Source: Panonychus citri (Eukaryota > Arthropoda > Arachnida > Trombidiformes > Tetranychidae). From it: DNA of 64,000 bases. Positions 45,925-58,800 of this stretch are shown one piece after another (position 1 is the first letter of the stretch; every line of letters begins with the position of its first letter). The DNA is taken from contig NW_026515541.1 in NCBI RefSeq assembly GCF_014898815.1, positions 372,001-436,000 on the forward strand, written 5' to 3'. The notes beneath the pieces were generated by a model. It worked only from the letters and a program-made list of their open reading frames with translations. It did not search any database and was not told the DNA's origin. A program made the position numbers and the translations under genes.

Positions 45925-48900
45925 ATGTTAACTTTTCTTTTTGTCCCAATTTTCCTTGGGGTTTATTACCTTGAAGGCGTAACATCAGTGCCACCAACAA
46001 ACATGGACGGTGATTCTAGTCAATGGCATGAACCAATCTATGGTTTTCTACCGATTGGTGCTTATTCTCACTCTGATCGTCGATGTAAACAAGCCCTGGA
46101 AAACAAAAGACCAACTGAAACTGTTTCAGTTGACACTAAAAATGGACGATATGTGGGCAAGATATCATATCTTTGTGACTCACCTGGATTACAGGTATGG
46201 TTAAGACCTGGGTCACCTTCTAATAGAGGACTCGATTGGAAACATGAAGTTGCCATTTTCTTAGGTATTCCTTATGCTCGTCCGCCTTTAACGGAACATG
46301 GATTACGCTTTAAACCACCACAACCACCTGTTCATTCGGGTGCTTGGCCTGCAGATCAGTTTCGTTCATCTTGTCCACAGCCAAGTCAATATACGGGAGC
46401 TGATAAAATGATTTATTCAGTTAATGAAGATTGTCTTTACCTGAATATTTATACACCGAAAGCTTCAGAGAACAAGGAAAAACCTAGTCCAGTGATGATC
46501 TACATTCATGATGGTGATTTTATTCATGGGTCAGGAAATCGTTTTCCCGGTCATATGCTTGCAGCTTCTCAAGACGTTGTTGTTGTCACTTTTAATTATC
46601 GCTTAGGAATCTTGGGTAAGTGAATATCTATTTAATTAACAAAGTAAATTGTTGGTGAGTTTTATTAATTGTTTGTTTTGGTTTTCCCAACATGTGATTT
46701 TTTCCAATTTAGGATTTTTTTCCACTGCTGATGATTCAGCACCAGGTAATTACGGAATCTTGGACCAGATTCAACTTATTCATTGGGTGCGTGAGAATAT
46801 CCGTAAGTTTGGCGGTGATCCTGAATTAATTACTCTTTTTGGCCCCGGTGCGGGTGCTGCAAGTGCTGGTATATTGGCTATTTCACCTCTAAGTCGTAAA
46901 TATATCAAGCGAGTTATTGCTCAGAGCGGTTCCGCTGTGGCCCCATGGGCAATTATCAATGAACCGATCATGATAAGAAACATGTCGATCGTTGTAGGAG
47001 CCGCTTATGGTTGTAGTACTCCTTTAACACGTAACCTTGTTGAATGTTTAAAAAGTCGAAGTTCATCAGATATTCCGATCGCTGCCGTGGCCAATCAAGT
47101 CGGCTGGTTACCTTTTGCCCCTGTTCCCGATTCAACAACTCGACCTATTGGAAGTGAGGTAATACCTGATACGCCTGAAGCGATACTTCAAAAAGGATTT
47201 CCTGTTGATGATATTCATTTAGATGGTTACCTGACTGGAGTAACTAGAGACGAAGGATCATCTATGGTCTATGGAGATGAAGAGATAAAACTCAATGATT
47301 ATCAAGTTACACTTGATAATTTGGAAGAGAAAATTCAAAAATATATAAAAGTTTATAATGCAACGTTGAATCCCGAAGCTTTTAAATCTGCTCTTCGCTT
47401 CATGTACAGTCCACCGATTGATCCGACCAATGGAACACAAATCAGACAAGGGTTGATAGATGTAAGTAGATATATTTTTTTGTTCTAATCACTTTATTTG
47501 TCTATCATCAAAATCAACAATACAATGTGAAAGTTTATCATTGAATGGACTTGAAACTATCAAGCAAACAATCAACAACAAAAAAAACTCAATCTTTACT
47601 CGGTTTCATCTTCATCCTTCAAAAATCTTACATTCATTGATCATTTCTTACCTTTTTCTGTTCACAGATGTACACTGATTCTTGGTACGTTGGTGGAGTT
47701 GATAAGATGGTTAAATTAATGCTAAAGAATCAAATCAAAACATATATGTATGTTTTAAATTATACAATTGAAGGTTTAACTATACCAAAGTGGATGGGTG
47801 AGTTGAAGTGGTTAATTCAACTAAATTACAGGGATGATTGTTATAAAAACTGTAACGGTTAACTTGAGCTAAACTAAGATGTTACTAGAAAAGAGTATCT
47901 CACCTAAAAGCAGATGAAAAACGCGGTTAATTGTTTACTTTTTCATCTGCTCATCATTTTCTTATCATTTGTTGATCATCAACATCAATTTCTTATCTCC
48001 ATCTTCATCTAATCTCAGGTGAGATGCTCTTTTTGTGTCCTCCCATTCTGTCTAAATTAAGCGTTACGGCCTTTAAATAATCAATGGGTGTTGCAGTTAA
48101 ATTATCTTGTTACCTTAAATTGTGATTAATTTAGTCATCAAAATGTTAGTTATTAATGTTTACTTTCTTAATTGTTTCTTTTTGTTGACTATTTTTAGGT
48201 GTCCCTCACGATTCAGAGTATTTTTTGATCTCTGGAGCTCCTTTCATGGATGATCGATTTTACCCCAAAATGTATAATCTAGAACAAGCAAAGTGGAAAG
48301 AAGAAGATCGTAATATGAGCGTTTTTTTCATGAAGGCCTGGGCTGATTTCGCTCGTCACGGTGATCCCACTCCGGTTGCTTTATTCAATAATATCCTTTG
48401 GAAACCAATGAATCCCTCTACACTTCAATACTTATCAATAAACACAACCAATTATACCAGTGTAATGCATCGTGATTATAAACAAAGAGAAGCCAAATTT
48501 TGGAATTATTATATGCCCGAACTAGTGGGTCAACCGAAACCAATTTGGCCTCCACCCTATCAGCCCTTGGAGGGTGAATTAAGGATGTACAGGGCTTCTC
48601 TCTGGGCCATTGTTGCCATTCTAGTGATCCTCACATTCATTTCAGCTTTGTGTTCATGCCTTTACTGTAAAGCCAAAAGGTAGACGCCCTTTCGATTGTC
48701 CGTTCTTCTTGACCATAACTTTCTTTCTCTCTTCTTTTAAAACTTTAATTGGTTAAATAGTTTTTCACAACTTTTCAATTACGATTTTCTCTTTTACTTC
48801 AGTTTATTAACAATTATTTTCTTTTTCTTTTTCGTTTGTACCTTTGTAGAGATCGAGTTGGCAATGCTGCTCTCGATTATAATTTTCCCGATATTACTGC

Positions 48901-49084
48901 CATTGGAACACAATATAGTTCTCCATCAACTCGAGCCAATTCTGAAATTTCTTTATCCAATCGCACTAGAGCAGATTATGCACAGACACATAAACTTATG
49001 CCCACAAGTCCGAAAGACAAATATAAGCCAATCGATAAACCCTTTCGTCCCAAACCTCATAGGGATACACAGACAAGGGTTTGA
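45925..49084 (+). CDS. Gli: Gliotactin-like cholinesterase-like transmembrane adhesion protein
   Basis: Gliotactin localises to tricellular septate junctions in arthropod epithelia and glia. Five exons: 45925-46615, 46713-47461, 47668-47797, 48199-48679 and 48850-49084 (2286 nt, 761 aa). A signal peptide (MLTFLFVPIFLGVYYLEG) precedes an esterase-like domain: VAIFLGIPYARPP, NEDCLYLNIYTPK, VVVVTFNYRLGILG, then LFGPGAGAASAG. The catalytic serine of GESAG enzymes is absent at that elbow, so it is an adhesion protein, not an enzyme. A transmembrane segment (LWAIVAILVILTFISALC) near 48600-48660 leads to a short Tyr-containing tail ending QTRV, a class I PDZ ligand. Neuroligin is the main alternative; the motifs CPQPSQYTGA and VIAQSGSAVAPWA favour gliotactin. 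A decayed copy of the 5' end lies at 44020-44366. Confidence 0.87.
47892..48030. repeat. Two inverted repeats in a gliotactin intron
   Basis: Inside intron 3 (47798-48198), AGCAGATGAAAAA (47909-47921) is exactly inverted at 47939-47951. A 14-bp arm (47892-47905) is inverted at 48017-48030 with one mismatch, so the pairs are nested and could form a stem with an inner hairpin. Confidence 0.75.
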
Positions 49085-49387
49085 ATTGTCAATAATCATA
49101 AGCATTTAAACTGCCCACCCTGTCCAATGGATTCAATCCTGACTCAACTTTACGCTTGCTGGTCATCAATTTTGTATATTTTTTTATTTTGTTTTAATTA
49201 TCGTTTACCTGATCTATAAACTTACTTGGTTCAAATTAATCATGCCGAAGGTATTCAAACTCTTCATTTACAAATCATATTTAAATGTGTTTAAATTATC
49301 ACACGACAGCACCCAAAGCATTTTCATCATCACCCATCGATCAATTTAAATGTGCCTTTTATTTTATCAATTTTTTGTTTACTTTCA

Positions 49388-49830
49388 AATTGGATAATAC
49401 AAGAAATAAGAATAATTCAAAAATCTATTAAATTAACAATTGTTCTTCAAGATTAATAATGTAATTGATTTAAAATCTCGGCGGTATCAATTCAAATACA
49501 CAATAACTTGATCGAGAATCAAATGTAAATAGTATCTAACATATATTGATAATCTTTAATTAGAATCTACATTCTTGAATAAGACTTGATAATCTTTAAC
49601 TAGAATTGATAATGATTACAATTTCTCTGTTGATTGTTTTGATCTCTTTTTCCCAAAGAAGTTCAATTGATTCTCTTGCTTGTAACATAATTCACTGTTC
49701 TGTGTGTCACTGGTGATTTCGGTGAAATCCTCGATCGATGAAACATCCAAATGATTTGACTATTAATCGATACTAATAGATAAAAGTAATATAATGATCT
49801 CTTTTAGATTTCGTGGCTTTAGTGTCTGTT
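49388..49830 (-). pseudogene. Decayed copy of the USP12/46 3' end
   Basis: This stretch follows the plus-strand layout of 59745-60260, the 3' flank and last coding part of USP12/46. Shared are GATTCTCTTGCTTG, GTGTCACTGGTGATT and AAATCCTCGATCGATGAAAC, with several indels and a deletion of about 40 bp in the coding part. It carries no intact frame and ends in unrelated sequence. Confidence 0.85.
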
Positions 49831-50340
49831 TTGAGAGAGAAACAAATAGAAACATCGTAAAAATTTGTAAAGTTGTAAACAAACTTTGATCGATTCAAAT
49901 TCAGTTAATTAAATTCATATTTCTCTTTCTGTGTCTATTTCTCCCTCATCAATGTCATCTAAAGACAAGTATGATATCTTACATGTAATAGTTGATAAAC
50001 TAAAAAGTGAAACAATGACTAAAAATCTAATTCGGATGTTATTGTTTGAGTTCGTGCGAAATGAAAATGTCCCGATAGATTGAGATTTGCTTACAACGAA
50101 TTGTAATCGTCATAAACATATTGAAACGGCTCCTTATGATGTGACTGATGTGAAAAGATTATATCTCCAGGTAACAATGAGCTACGAAGAGGAAGCCCGC
50201 AAATATGACATTCCGCAAACTGAGTTTCTAACCACGAGACGAGATAATGACCTACTAATTTAGTCTCTTTCCCGTTTCTCATCTCTTGGCACGGAAGATA
50301 CACTCCACTGTCTCAACGAGAGAAGCAATTGTGAAGCTAT
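49831..50340. other. Unrecognised stretch between USP12/46 fragments, with a 70-codon open frame
   Basis: Minus-strand positions 50303-50091 are open for 70 codons (from GTG, not ATG), with a balanced, protein-like composition including a CHICGLP stretch and ending YVYDDYNSL. AG preceding TGGAGTG near 50312 looks like a possible splice acceptor, so it might be a last exon or a captured fragment. I cannot identify the family. The rest of the region shows no coding content. Confidence 0.35.
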
Positions 50341-50490
50341 GAATGTGTATTCGGACTTTGATCATTTTCTACAATAAGATGCTCATGGATTTTTCAATCA
50401 TCTATTAAAAATTATCGCCGATTTGCTTAATTGTGAACCATTTTCATCCAAAGATGAAGATTTTCTATTAGATTTAAGTGTTGTAATAAT
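50341..50490 (+). pseudogene. Inverted fragment of USP12/46
   Basis: The plus-strand frame reads FDHFLQ, an in-frame TAA, then DAHGFFNHLLKIIADLL, and continues NCEPFSSKDEDFLLDLSV. This matches the USP12/46 body around FDNFLQQDAHEFF and LNCESLSSKDEDFLDLSV, with the intervening ~65 residues deleted and CAA changed to TAA. The intact gene is on the minus strand, so the fragment is inverted relative to it and to the neighbouring 49388-49830 copy. Confidence 0.85.
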
Positions 50491-50713
50491 TGTCCATCTT
50501 AATTCACTTTTTATTTCCTAGTAATGTTATGTGATTGTACCAACAGTTAACTGGCTGATTGAATGAAATATCAACCAATACAATACAGAGATTAAATTAT
50601 GAATCAAGATGATAACAAATTTGGATAAATAAAAGCCAAAGGTTAATTGGTGGTAATTGATTATTGATTATTTGGTTAATCGTTTAGAGAGAGTTGATTA
50701 ATTGTCATTGATT

Positions 50714-53700
50714 TTAAAAAATTTTCCTTAAACCAGAAAAAAGTCCAGTATTTTTCTTTGCCACCGGTGATGCAGTTGTACCTTCGGTGGACGAGGATGA
50801 GGACGAAGATGATGAAGATGAAGATGAAGATGAAGATGAGCCAGATGATTCCACGGAATTGGGCTTCTCGGTTACCGGATTAATTGGACCGGGATTGAAG
50901 AAATTAAAAATTGGATCGACTAAACCATTTGATCCTGGTCGATTAACGAAAGGTAATGAGTTAAATAATCCACCGCCGGGCAACATGGCCATTTGTTGGT
51001 GGGAGGGTTGATTTTGAGGCGAACCTGGTGAAGGTGGGGAGGCAAAGGCCATCGCTGATTGGGAAGCCGAACCCTCCATCTTATCGGATGTGTTGGGCTT
51101 CCTGAAGGACTCGGCGAATGCTAAATCGTTTGAAGGTAAGAAAGGTCGATACATTGGGTAAGGGGCTCTGAAGGCGAACCCGGAAGTGTAGGGTGAAGCG
51201 TAGGCCATTTTAAGAGGATAATTAACTGAAGGCGAACTCATCATGGAGCCATAAGTGAATGGACTACGAACTGAGACTGGAATCATTGAGCTGCTCGAGG
51301 GAAGAGCACCAAATGAGTAACTGTAAGGAGATGGAGGTGGACCTGTGGACATTAGAGGTCGTGGAGCGTAGCTTGGTGCGAAACTATATCCACCGAATGA
51401 GTAGGAAGGTCGGAAACTCGAGGCTTGAGGTCTTAATCCCGCTCCACCCCAATTGAACCATGATGATGGACGTGGTTGAGGTTGTGGTTGGTGTTGTGGC
51501 ATCGGTGTGAGCATTGGACCTGAGGGAGGAGGTGGACCATGTGGGTGAGTGTGGTGGGCAGTGTGTGGCTTATAATATGGAATGGCATCATCGAAGAAAC
51601 TTGATGGCAAAGATGTTAACGGGATCTCTCCGGAAGTTGATAAACCAAATGGACTTCGGTAACGAGAAGGTCGACTTGTTTTGTATCCTGAACTCGAACC
51701 ACCGCTTCCGAAAAGTGAAGACAACCAGCCTCGATCAGAAGATGAAGGTGATTCCCACTCTGAAAATTCAGGCCAAGAAGCCGATGACATGAATTGTTGT
51801 TTAGTTCTGTATCTTGGTCGGTAACCAGAGTATTTTGGTCGCTGAGACACCTCTCGATCATATGAATCATGAGTGTGAGGTGGTGACGGTGAATGTGGTA
51901 CTTGTGGTCCATCTGAGTGTTTCATATCATGAGAGGGAACATGTCTATCGTTTTCGGGAGCACGGCCACGATAATCTTCCCCTGATCCTGATGAACTACT
52001 TGGCGGTGAAGGTGGTGGACCTTGTTCATAGGAATCGACGTAACTGGAATCGCCTCCAGACGCTGATGAGCCACTTGGATAATCGGGAGGAGCGAAATCA
52101 TCGTAATTGGATGAAGATGAAAACTCAGGCTCTCGATGTCGGGAATTGGAAACACGGAAACCATATCGAGTTCTAGTTCGAGGATTATCCGAGTTGTAAG
52201 AGTTATATCGTCCTCCATTTGAACCACCATTGGATCTACTTGAGCCGTCATTGGAAGATGATCCGCTGGAAGATGATGATGATGATTCTCCAGATGAACT
52301 GGAACCGGAAGCGGACGAAGGCACTTCGTAATTGTTTGATGTCGCAGCAGCAGTTAAATCAACCATCTCCATATTTGTTGGTCCGGGTCCTGAACCAACG
52401 GATGCGGATACAGATGAAGATTTAATCTCATCATTGGTGATCGGCTGAATTTCGTGACTAGGCTGAGCAGAACCAGATTGATCCACTCCCGAGGAACTGC
52501 CCATCGGCTGACCACTAATCTGCTTTGACCAGCCCTTTGATTCACCACCGGAGTATCTAGACTGATCCCCTGACCAGCCGACACGCTTTAAAACTTCATA
52601 GGGATTGATGGCATCTGATGAGCCACCGGCGGGTTTTTGGACTGATTTCTCAGTCACTGAATTGTCAGCTGATTCTTTGACTGAATCAGTTGATGATGAC
52701 GATGAATACAAGGCCATAGGAAAATCTTCATCGTTCAAAGGTAAAAGTTCAGCTTTAGACCATAAAGAAGACAAATCAGAGGTCAGGTCACCAGCGGTCA
52801 AGGCCTGGGCCAACGGGAGACCGGATATCGATCCATCTGAACCATTTGATTGATTAGCAATTGAGACAAATACTTTGGGTGTGGTGCTAACGACATCGTT
52901 TGATGATTTAGTTAATACACTTTGTTGACAAGTAACAATTAAACATATTAAAAAAATTTTCTGCGAAAAAAAATTGATCAACAATTAGACTGGATAATTA
53001 ACTTGGATTAAAGGGATTCAAGTTGATTAGGTGATCAATTATTGGGTTATTAACTATCATTTACCCTTGAAAGTATTTTCATCATCACAATTAAGGTGCT
53101 GAATTATTAATCAGTGTGAACACAATTTGTTTGAACAATTTAACTTAAGTTCAATCAACCGATAAATTGATTGTGATTGTGATTGGAAGAGGAAAATTAA
53201 TTTCATCAAATTGCTCAATTTCACTCACAATCTCATTCATGATTAACTAAATCAGTTCAAATCTGTTAACCATTTTAATTAACTAATCATCAATATAAAT
53301 CTATTAATATTTCAATCAAACGATGACATTGACGTTGAAAGTTTTGATTGTTGAATTGTTGAACTGAGATTCAATTTATAATCAAAATCCATCAACTAAT
53401 CAACTTAATTTTATTTGAATGATTTAAATGAATTGTAAAAATTTCACATCAATCAGGTTACAAATTGATCAAACAATTAGATTAATTGAACAATCAAGGA
53501 AAAAAACAAAATTCATCTCCCATAAACACAAAGTTTTCTTGATTGTAATTAAAAAAAATAATATCGATTATAATTTCTTGTCGATTCTCACCAATTGAAT
53601 GTAATTAAGGTCATTTAAATGATGATTTGACAATCAACAATTAAACAACCGCTGAGATATTTTTAAGGGAACAACAATTAAACTGATTACATTGTACATC

Positions 53701-55355
53701 GACTATTATTTAAATTGTTACATCGATCATTTTTATTCTTGTTTCTTAATTAGTAGTAACTTCACTTTAGGAAGTTAATGATTGTCAACAATTGAAATGA
53801 CAACAATCAACAAATTGTTGTGAACTTGAAACTCTGTTATCCGTGAAACATTATTAATGATGATGATGATTAGTTGATTGATCTTCATTAAATTAAATAC
53901 TTCCAACTGAGAATAGGAAAAAATGGATAAAAAAATCGACCTTTTTTTCAACAGTTAATCATTATCGAGACTTTTTTTCAGGATACACTTCGGGTTCCAA
54001 AGGTGAATTCAATGAAACGAATAGATTTCATGGTAATGATGATTATCATGTTGCTCTTTTTTTCTTCATCACCATAATCAGCATCATCGACTGTTGAAAT
54101 TAACGGACCTTTGAATCAACTGATCACCATATCAATGAACATTGAACAAACAGAATTGAACATTTCATCCATGATACGGTTCACAATTTCATCTTTCTGA
54201 TTATCTTGATGATCAGGGTGATGATGATGATTTCTCATCATCTCAATGAACCAGCAAATAGGGTGAAAAATTCAGATGAATGATGAGCAACATGATTCGG
54301 GTGTTGGAGGAAACCGGATAATTTTTCACGGTTAAACTTAAATTATCACAAATCAATCGAGTTGATCATCATAATCATAGTGATCGCATTAGATTGTCAC
54401 TTAATTGTTCACTTTGTAAGTAACTAATTTAAACATGTATTGTAATTTACATTAGATTTTATCTGGCAAAATGATTAACTTTTCATTAAATGATTGACAA
54501 CTTGTTGATTGTTGAAAAGTTTCATTTCGTCTTGATTGTGTTTCCCTTGCAATTGCCTGTTAAATTAATTGTTACAATGTTTTCAATAGTAATGTTTCAT
54601 TTTGATTGCAAGAAACTCATTAATTGTCAAGTTAATTATCATTAAATTTTAACAATTGACTTAATTTCTCACTTGTTAACTCTGGTTAACTAACCTGTCT
54701 AATTAGATATACTTTTTTGTCTTAGACTTTAGTGACAATCAAGTTAATTGTTTGGCTATTTTACTATCATTGATTAGCCTGAATGAGAAATAAGCTAAAA
54801 AATTCACTAATTAACATCATCTCGTAATTAAAATAGAAACTTAAATGCTCCAGTTGATAACAATTAACGTCTTAATTGTCATAATAATTTGAAATTATGG
54901 TAAATCAGTCTCGGTGTATGATTTTTTTTCAATTGAATTTTTTATTTTCGTTGACGAGATTATCATTTGATGACCGTTGACAATTAGTAAATTGTTTGGC
55001 TAATACATGAAACCCATTAACTGTTTTGATTATCATAATTAACTGTTAACCAAGTGAACACGGAAGTTGTTATAAATTGTATTCAAGAATCACAGTCACA
55101 TCTTGTTAACCTTGACACTTGAATTATTTAAATTATTTCCACAATTAAACATTTTTAAGCAGCAATCAACTAAATTGTTGAAATTGAGAGACCATAATAC
55201 TTGAAATCAATACCTGAGCGTTGATTTGATGGTAAAATTAACATTTAAATTTGCTACAATCAATTGATCAACTTGAAGTGAGAAAACAGTAGAAAGGGAA
55301 AAGTTAATTGTATCAAAAGGAATTAAAAATTTACCTTAACCATTGTGATTGTCAT
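50714..55355 (-). CDS. Serine/proline-rich secreted protein (unrecognised family)
   Basis: Exon 2 is 52960-50714; exon 1 is inferred as 55355-55335 (MTITMVK, donor GGTAAATTT), with acceptor TTTTCGCAG at 52962-52961. Together 2268 nt, 755 aa. The spliced N-terminus (MTITMVK|KIFLICLIVTC) makes a clean signal peptide, which the single-exon frame, starting at a TTG, would not. The body is low complexity: Ser tracts, SSGSSSNDGSSRSNGG, proline runs, His/Pro segments, and Tyr-rich PSYSFGGYSFAPSYAPRP. A run of about 20 Ser precedes the C-terminus GLFSGLRKIF. No Cys-based or catalytic domain is seen. It may be a secreted matrix, cuticle or mucin-like protein; that is inference from composition. Confidence 0.68.
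52961..55334 (-). other. First intron of the serine/proline-rich protein gene
   Basis: The proposed 2374-bp intron is AT-rich and contains no recognisable exon. A GC-richer stretch near 53980-54340 has several GATGATGATG and ATCATCATC words. This region is otherwise empty. Confidence 0.5.
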
Positions 55356-55854
55356 GATGAGGTTTCAACGTTATTGAGTATTTTAATTGAACAACAATTT
55401 AATCCTGGATGACAATCAGAGTGAAATCCTTGTAAGTATTACACAGAAAGTTGATAACAATTTAACTTGTTGACTTTGAAAAACACAATTAAAAAAACTT
55501 TGATTATTTAAACAAGAAGTCACTTTGATTACTCTTGAATCATTTTCCTTTGAAAATCAATAACAATTTGAACCAATAGTTTAAAACTTCAACTTCGACT
55601 TTGGTGTTGGTGTCAAAGTGCCAAATGAAACAAGCCAACAATTGACCGACTTAGATTATATATGGTGGGGGCTAATCCCTCCTCCTAATCCAGTTCTCAC
55701 CTCGCCCTCTACTCCCTCTCATCATCCACCCCATCATCATCTTCATTATCTTCCTTGGAACTATGAACCCATAGCGAAGTTTTTTCCCTCCTCAGCGCTA
55801 ACGAGTTCTGGCCAAAGTAAACAGGGAGAGAATCGTCAGCTCACAGGGAGTGGT

Positions 55855-55855
<1 letters not shown>
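55356..55855. other. Promoter/upstream region of the serine/proline-rich protein gene
   Basis: Non-coding on the minus strand; it should hold the 5' leader and promoter. Positions 55660-55850 are CT/CC-rich on the plus strand, with the open frame 55618-55920 judged to be chance. Confidence 0.4.

Positions 55856-55892
<37 letters not shown>
55856..55892. repeat. (CT)18 microsatellite
   Basis: A perfect 37-bp CT dinucleotide run, about 500 bp upstream of the serine/proline-rich gene on the minus strand (GA on its sense strand). Confidence 0.95.
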
Positions 55893-55896
<4 letters not shown>

Positions 55897-58800
55897 GGTT
55901 TTGTAATACAAAAGGGATAAAGACGATAAGAGGGAATTGGATTATCGGAATAAGTTAATGCGGGAAAAGGGCCGAATATGGGTGAAGATACAAATCAGAA
56001 TTTCGATTTTCTTTTTTTCCATTTAATTGTTTTAAATTGTACTCATCGAATCTGCTAATTTGCTTTGTACTAACACGTGAAACTTTGAGTTGTAATATTA
56101 AATTTTAATCTAATTTTAACATCGCAATCAAATGTTAACCTTTTAATTTCATTAATCCATTGACTGATTGATTGGTTAATAACAATTGAAAACAATCAAC
56201 CAAATTAATTTGATTGCTGTCGAAGATTATTTATAAAAATAGATCAATTTAAAAGCTAATTAATTAATGTTTCTTAAGGTAATCATTAGTTGATCAAACT
56301 TTTTATTCATTAAGATTGAAATTTATGCCATTATTTGTTTGTTATCAGCTTATATCAGCAATTTGATTAATTTATTAATCATGTTTAACAATTTTTTCAG
56401 AAATCATCAAGTTCATGGTTGAACTAAATCAACACAATTTTATAAGTTTATTGTAGTAACAATCAATAAAAAGATCTATGATTTTGTTGATCATTAATCG
56501 TGTATTAAGGTTTGTGGCTTCAATAATCAGTTGTCAGGATTTTTTTTGCAACAATCAAGAAAACAATCAGTTAATAATCAAATTTTATCACCATGGTGAT
56601 CACCATGAACATGAATAAACATGAAATCTTCATCAGATTAACTGAGAATCAGATGAAAAATTGATTCATGTTATTAGAGTGAGAAAAATGTTCATTTTCA
56701 GTTCATTGAATTTCTCATAAATTAAATAATTTAAATTGCTAATCAAAATCATGAGTATAATTACAATCAAGTTAATTTTCTTCTCAGATTGTGTTAATCA
56801 ATCAGTTCAGGAAGTAATTTAAATAGTCAAGTTGAAACAAGTAACTAAATTTAATTTAGTATCAACATTGACCAATAACAATCATAAATATATAAATTAA
56901 CAATTAACTCAATTGTTATTATGAATGAAAACCACACCAATTAAGAAATAATCATTTGTCAATTGTTGGATTATCAACCACAATCAAATCTAATGATCAT
57001 CTAATTCACACCTATTTAGATTAACAAGCTCGTTAATTTGATTGTTAACTTTTTTTTTCTATTTTCACTCAACTAAATTAATTGATTAACAGTAAATTGA
57101 ACGTCCAATTAATTTAAACCGTTTCGATTTCAATTGAATTGTTATACAAATAGTAGATTAACTAAATCAACAATCCGGAAAGTTTTTACTATTATTATGA
57201 TAGCAATTTATTTTGATTGTTACCATCATTATCATGTAAGTATCATGTTCACTCAAACAATTAATTTAATTTTCAACTTTTCAATATATGTAATAATCAA
57301 AATTCAATAAGTCATAACAATTTGATTTTGTATACAACAAACAATTGAATCAACAAGTGATTAAGATGATAAAATAAATTAGGCTAAATGATTAACTATT
57401 AAAATGATTTCAAGTTTACTCAGGTGAAAAATTAACTTGATTCCAATTAAATTGTAACGATAGAGATTCAATTTTTTTTCTCATTCTGATCATAATTAAA
57501 TTAAACCGATCCTTTAATTGATCAAAATTAGATGAAAATCATATATCTAATCAGGGACAATCGTGATACAATTAAAGGGTGTTACACTTAATTCAGGTCA
57601 AAATCGGAGATTAAATCACAATTAAGATATCCTACTAGAGATTAGGAATGAATCAAGTTAACAATTAACTTGATTTACCAAAGAGACAATCACAATTAAC
57701 AATTTAATCATCAAGTTTAACTCAATTTTTCATGTAAATTTTCATTGAAATGAATGTTAAATATTTGATTGCAATTTGGTCGATCAGTATGATTGATGAT
57801 TATTATTAGGCCTTAATTGTTGAATGAAAATTAACCTAACTATTAACCATTGAAGCATTTTCGATGTCAGCAAATCAACCAGCCATCATGTTTATAATTC
57901 TTGTTGATTGTTGGTTAACTTTTTCCCTTTTTTTTCAGCAACAATCAGTAACAATCAGCATTCAAAATCAACGTAACTGTTTCATGTTATTATTAAGACA
58001 AACCGATGAGGATGACACATTGAAGATTAACAAGATGATCATAATCATTATCATGATAATCAACGAGTCAACCGATTTACTGGTTTATGCTGTGCATCAA
58101 CAATTTAAAGCCCGGTAGTTAGTTAATCATTTTAACTTCACCGGTAATTGTTGGTGTCGTTTCTTGTTGTCAATTATCATGGAATCGGTCTAATTGAGAT
58201 GAATAATTTGTATCAACGTAAATTGTGTTGATTGTTCAATTGTCTTAATATTTTCATCCATTTTCAGGTATCACATCCATTCAGCTGTATTCTTGTTAAT
58301 AATAATAAGTAAATTAGATGTTCCCGAATAGTTTAAATGATTTATGATTAACTTAATTCTACTCTTAAAGTTGTGTATTCTGTATTGTTCTTGTGGCTTC
58401 ACAATTAATTGCTTTCATTTACTTTTAACTGTCTAACCAAAAAGTACATTTTCTGTTTAATTGTTGATCTCATTTTAACCTTTTCCTTTATAAATTTGAA
58501 TGCTAATTACGTTTGACTTTGATGATAACTTTTTTTCTGTTACAATTTGTTAATTGCTTCCAAACCATTTTTGGATCATTGATGATCAGTATAGTTTTGT
58601 TCTGTAATTTTTATTCAATCAGTGTCGCAAAGTAATCAAGTGAAGTTCATCAATTGATTCAATTTTCCAAAATAACAAATTGTTGGATTGTAACATTGAA
58701 AAGAGAATCGATTAATCTTTTAACTTTCGAACTTGTATTTCGCCGTTAGTCCATTGGTAAGGGAACAAATCTTTCGATATAACACCAAACATTTTCCTTG

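Noticed and set aside
50787..51011. Plus-strand frame with a long Asp/Glu repeat
   Set aside because: It is the antisense shadow of the poly-Ser tract of the minus-strand gene.
55618..55920. 100-codon plus-strand frame containing a Ser-Leu repeat
   Set aside because: The repeat is simply the CT microsatellite; the rest is Pro/His-rich from CC-rich DNA, with no other support.
57864..58118. 84-codon ATG frame with a hydrophobic start
   Set aside because: Low-complexity Ile/Met/Gln composition, no splice or promoter support and no recognisable similarity.
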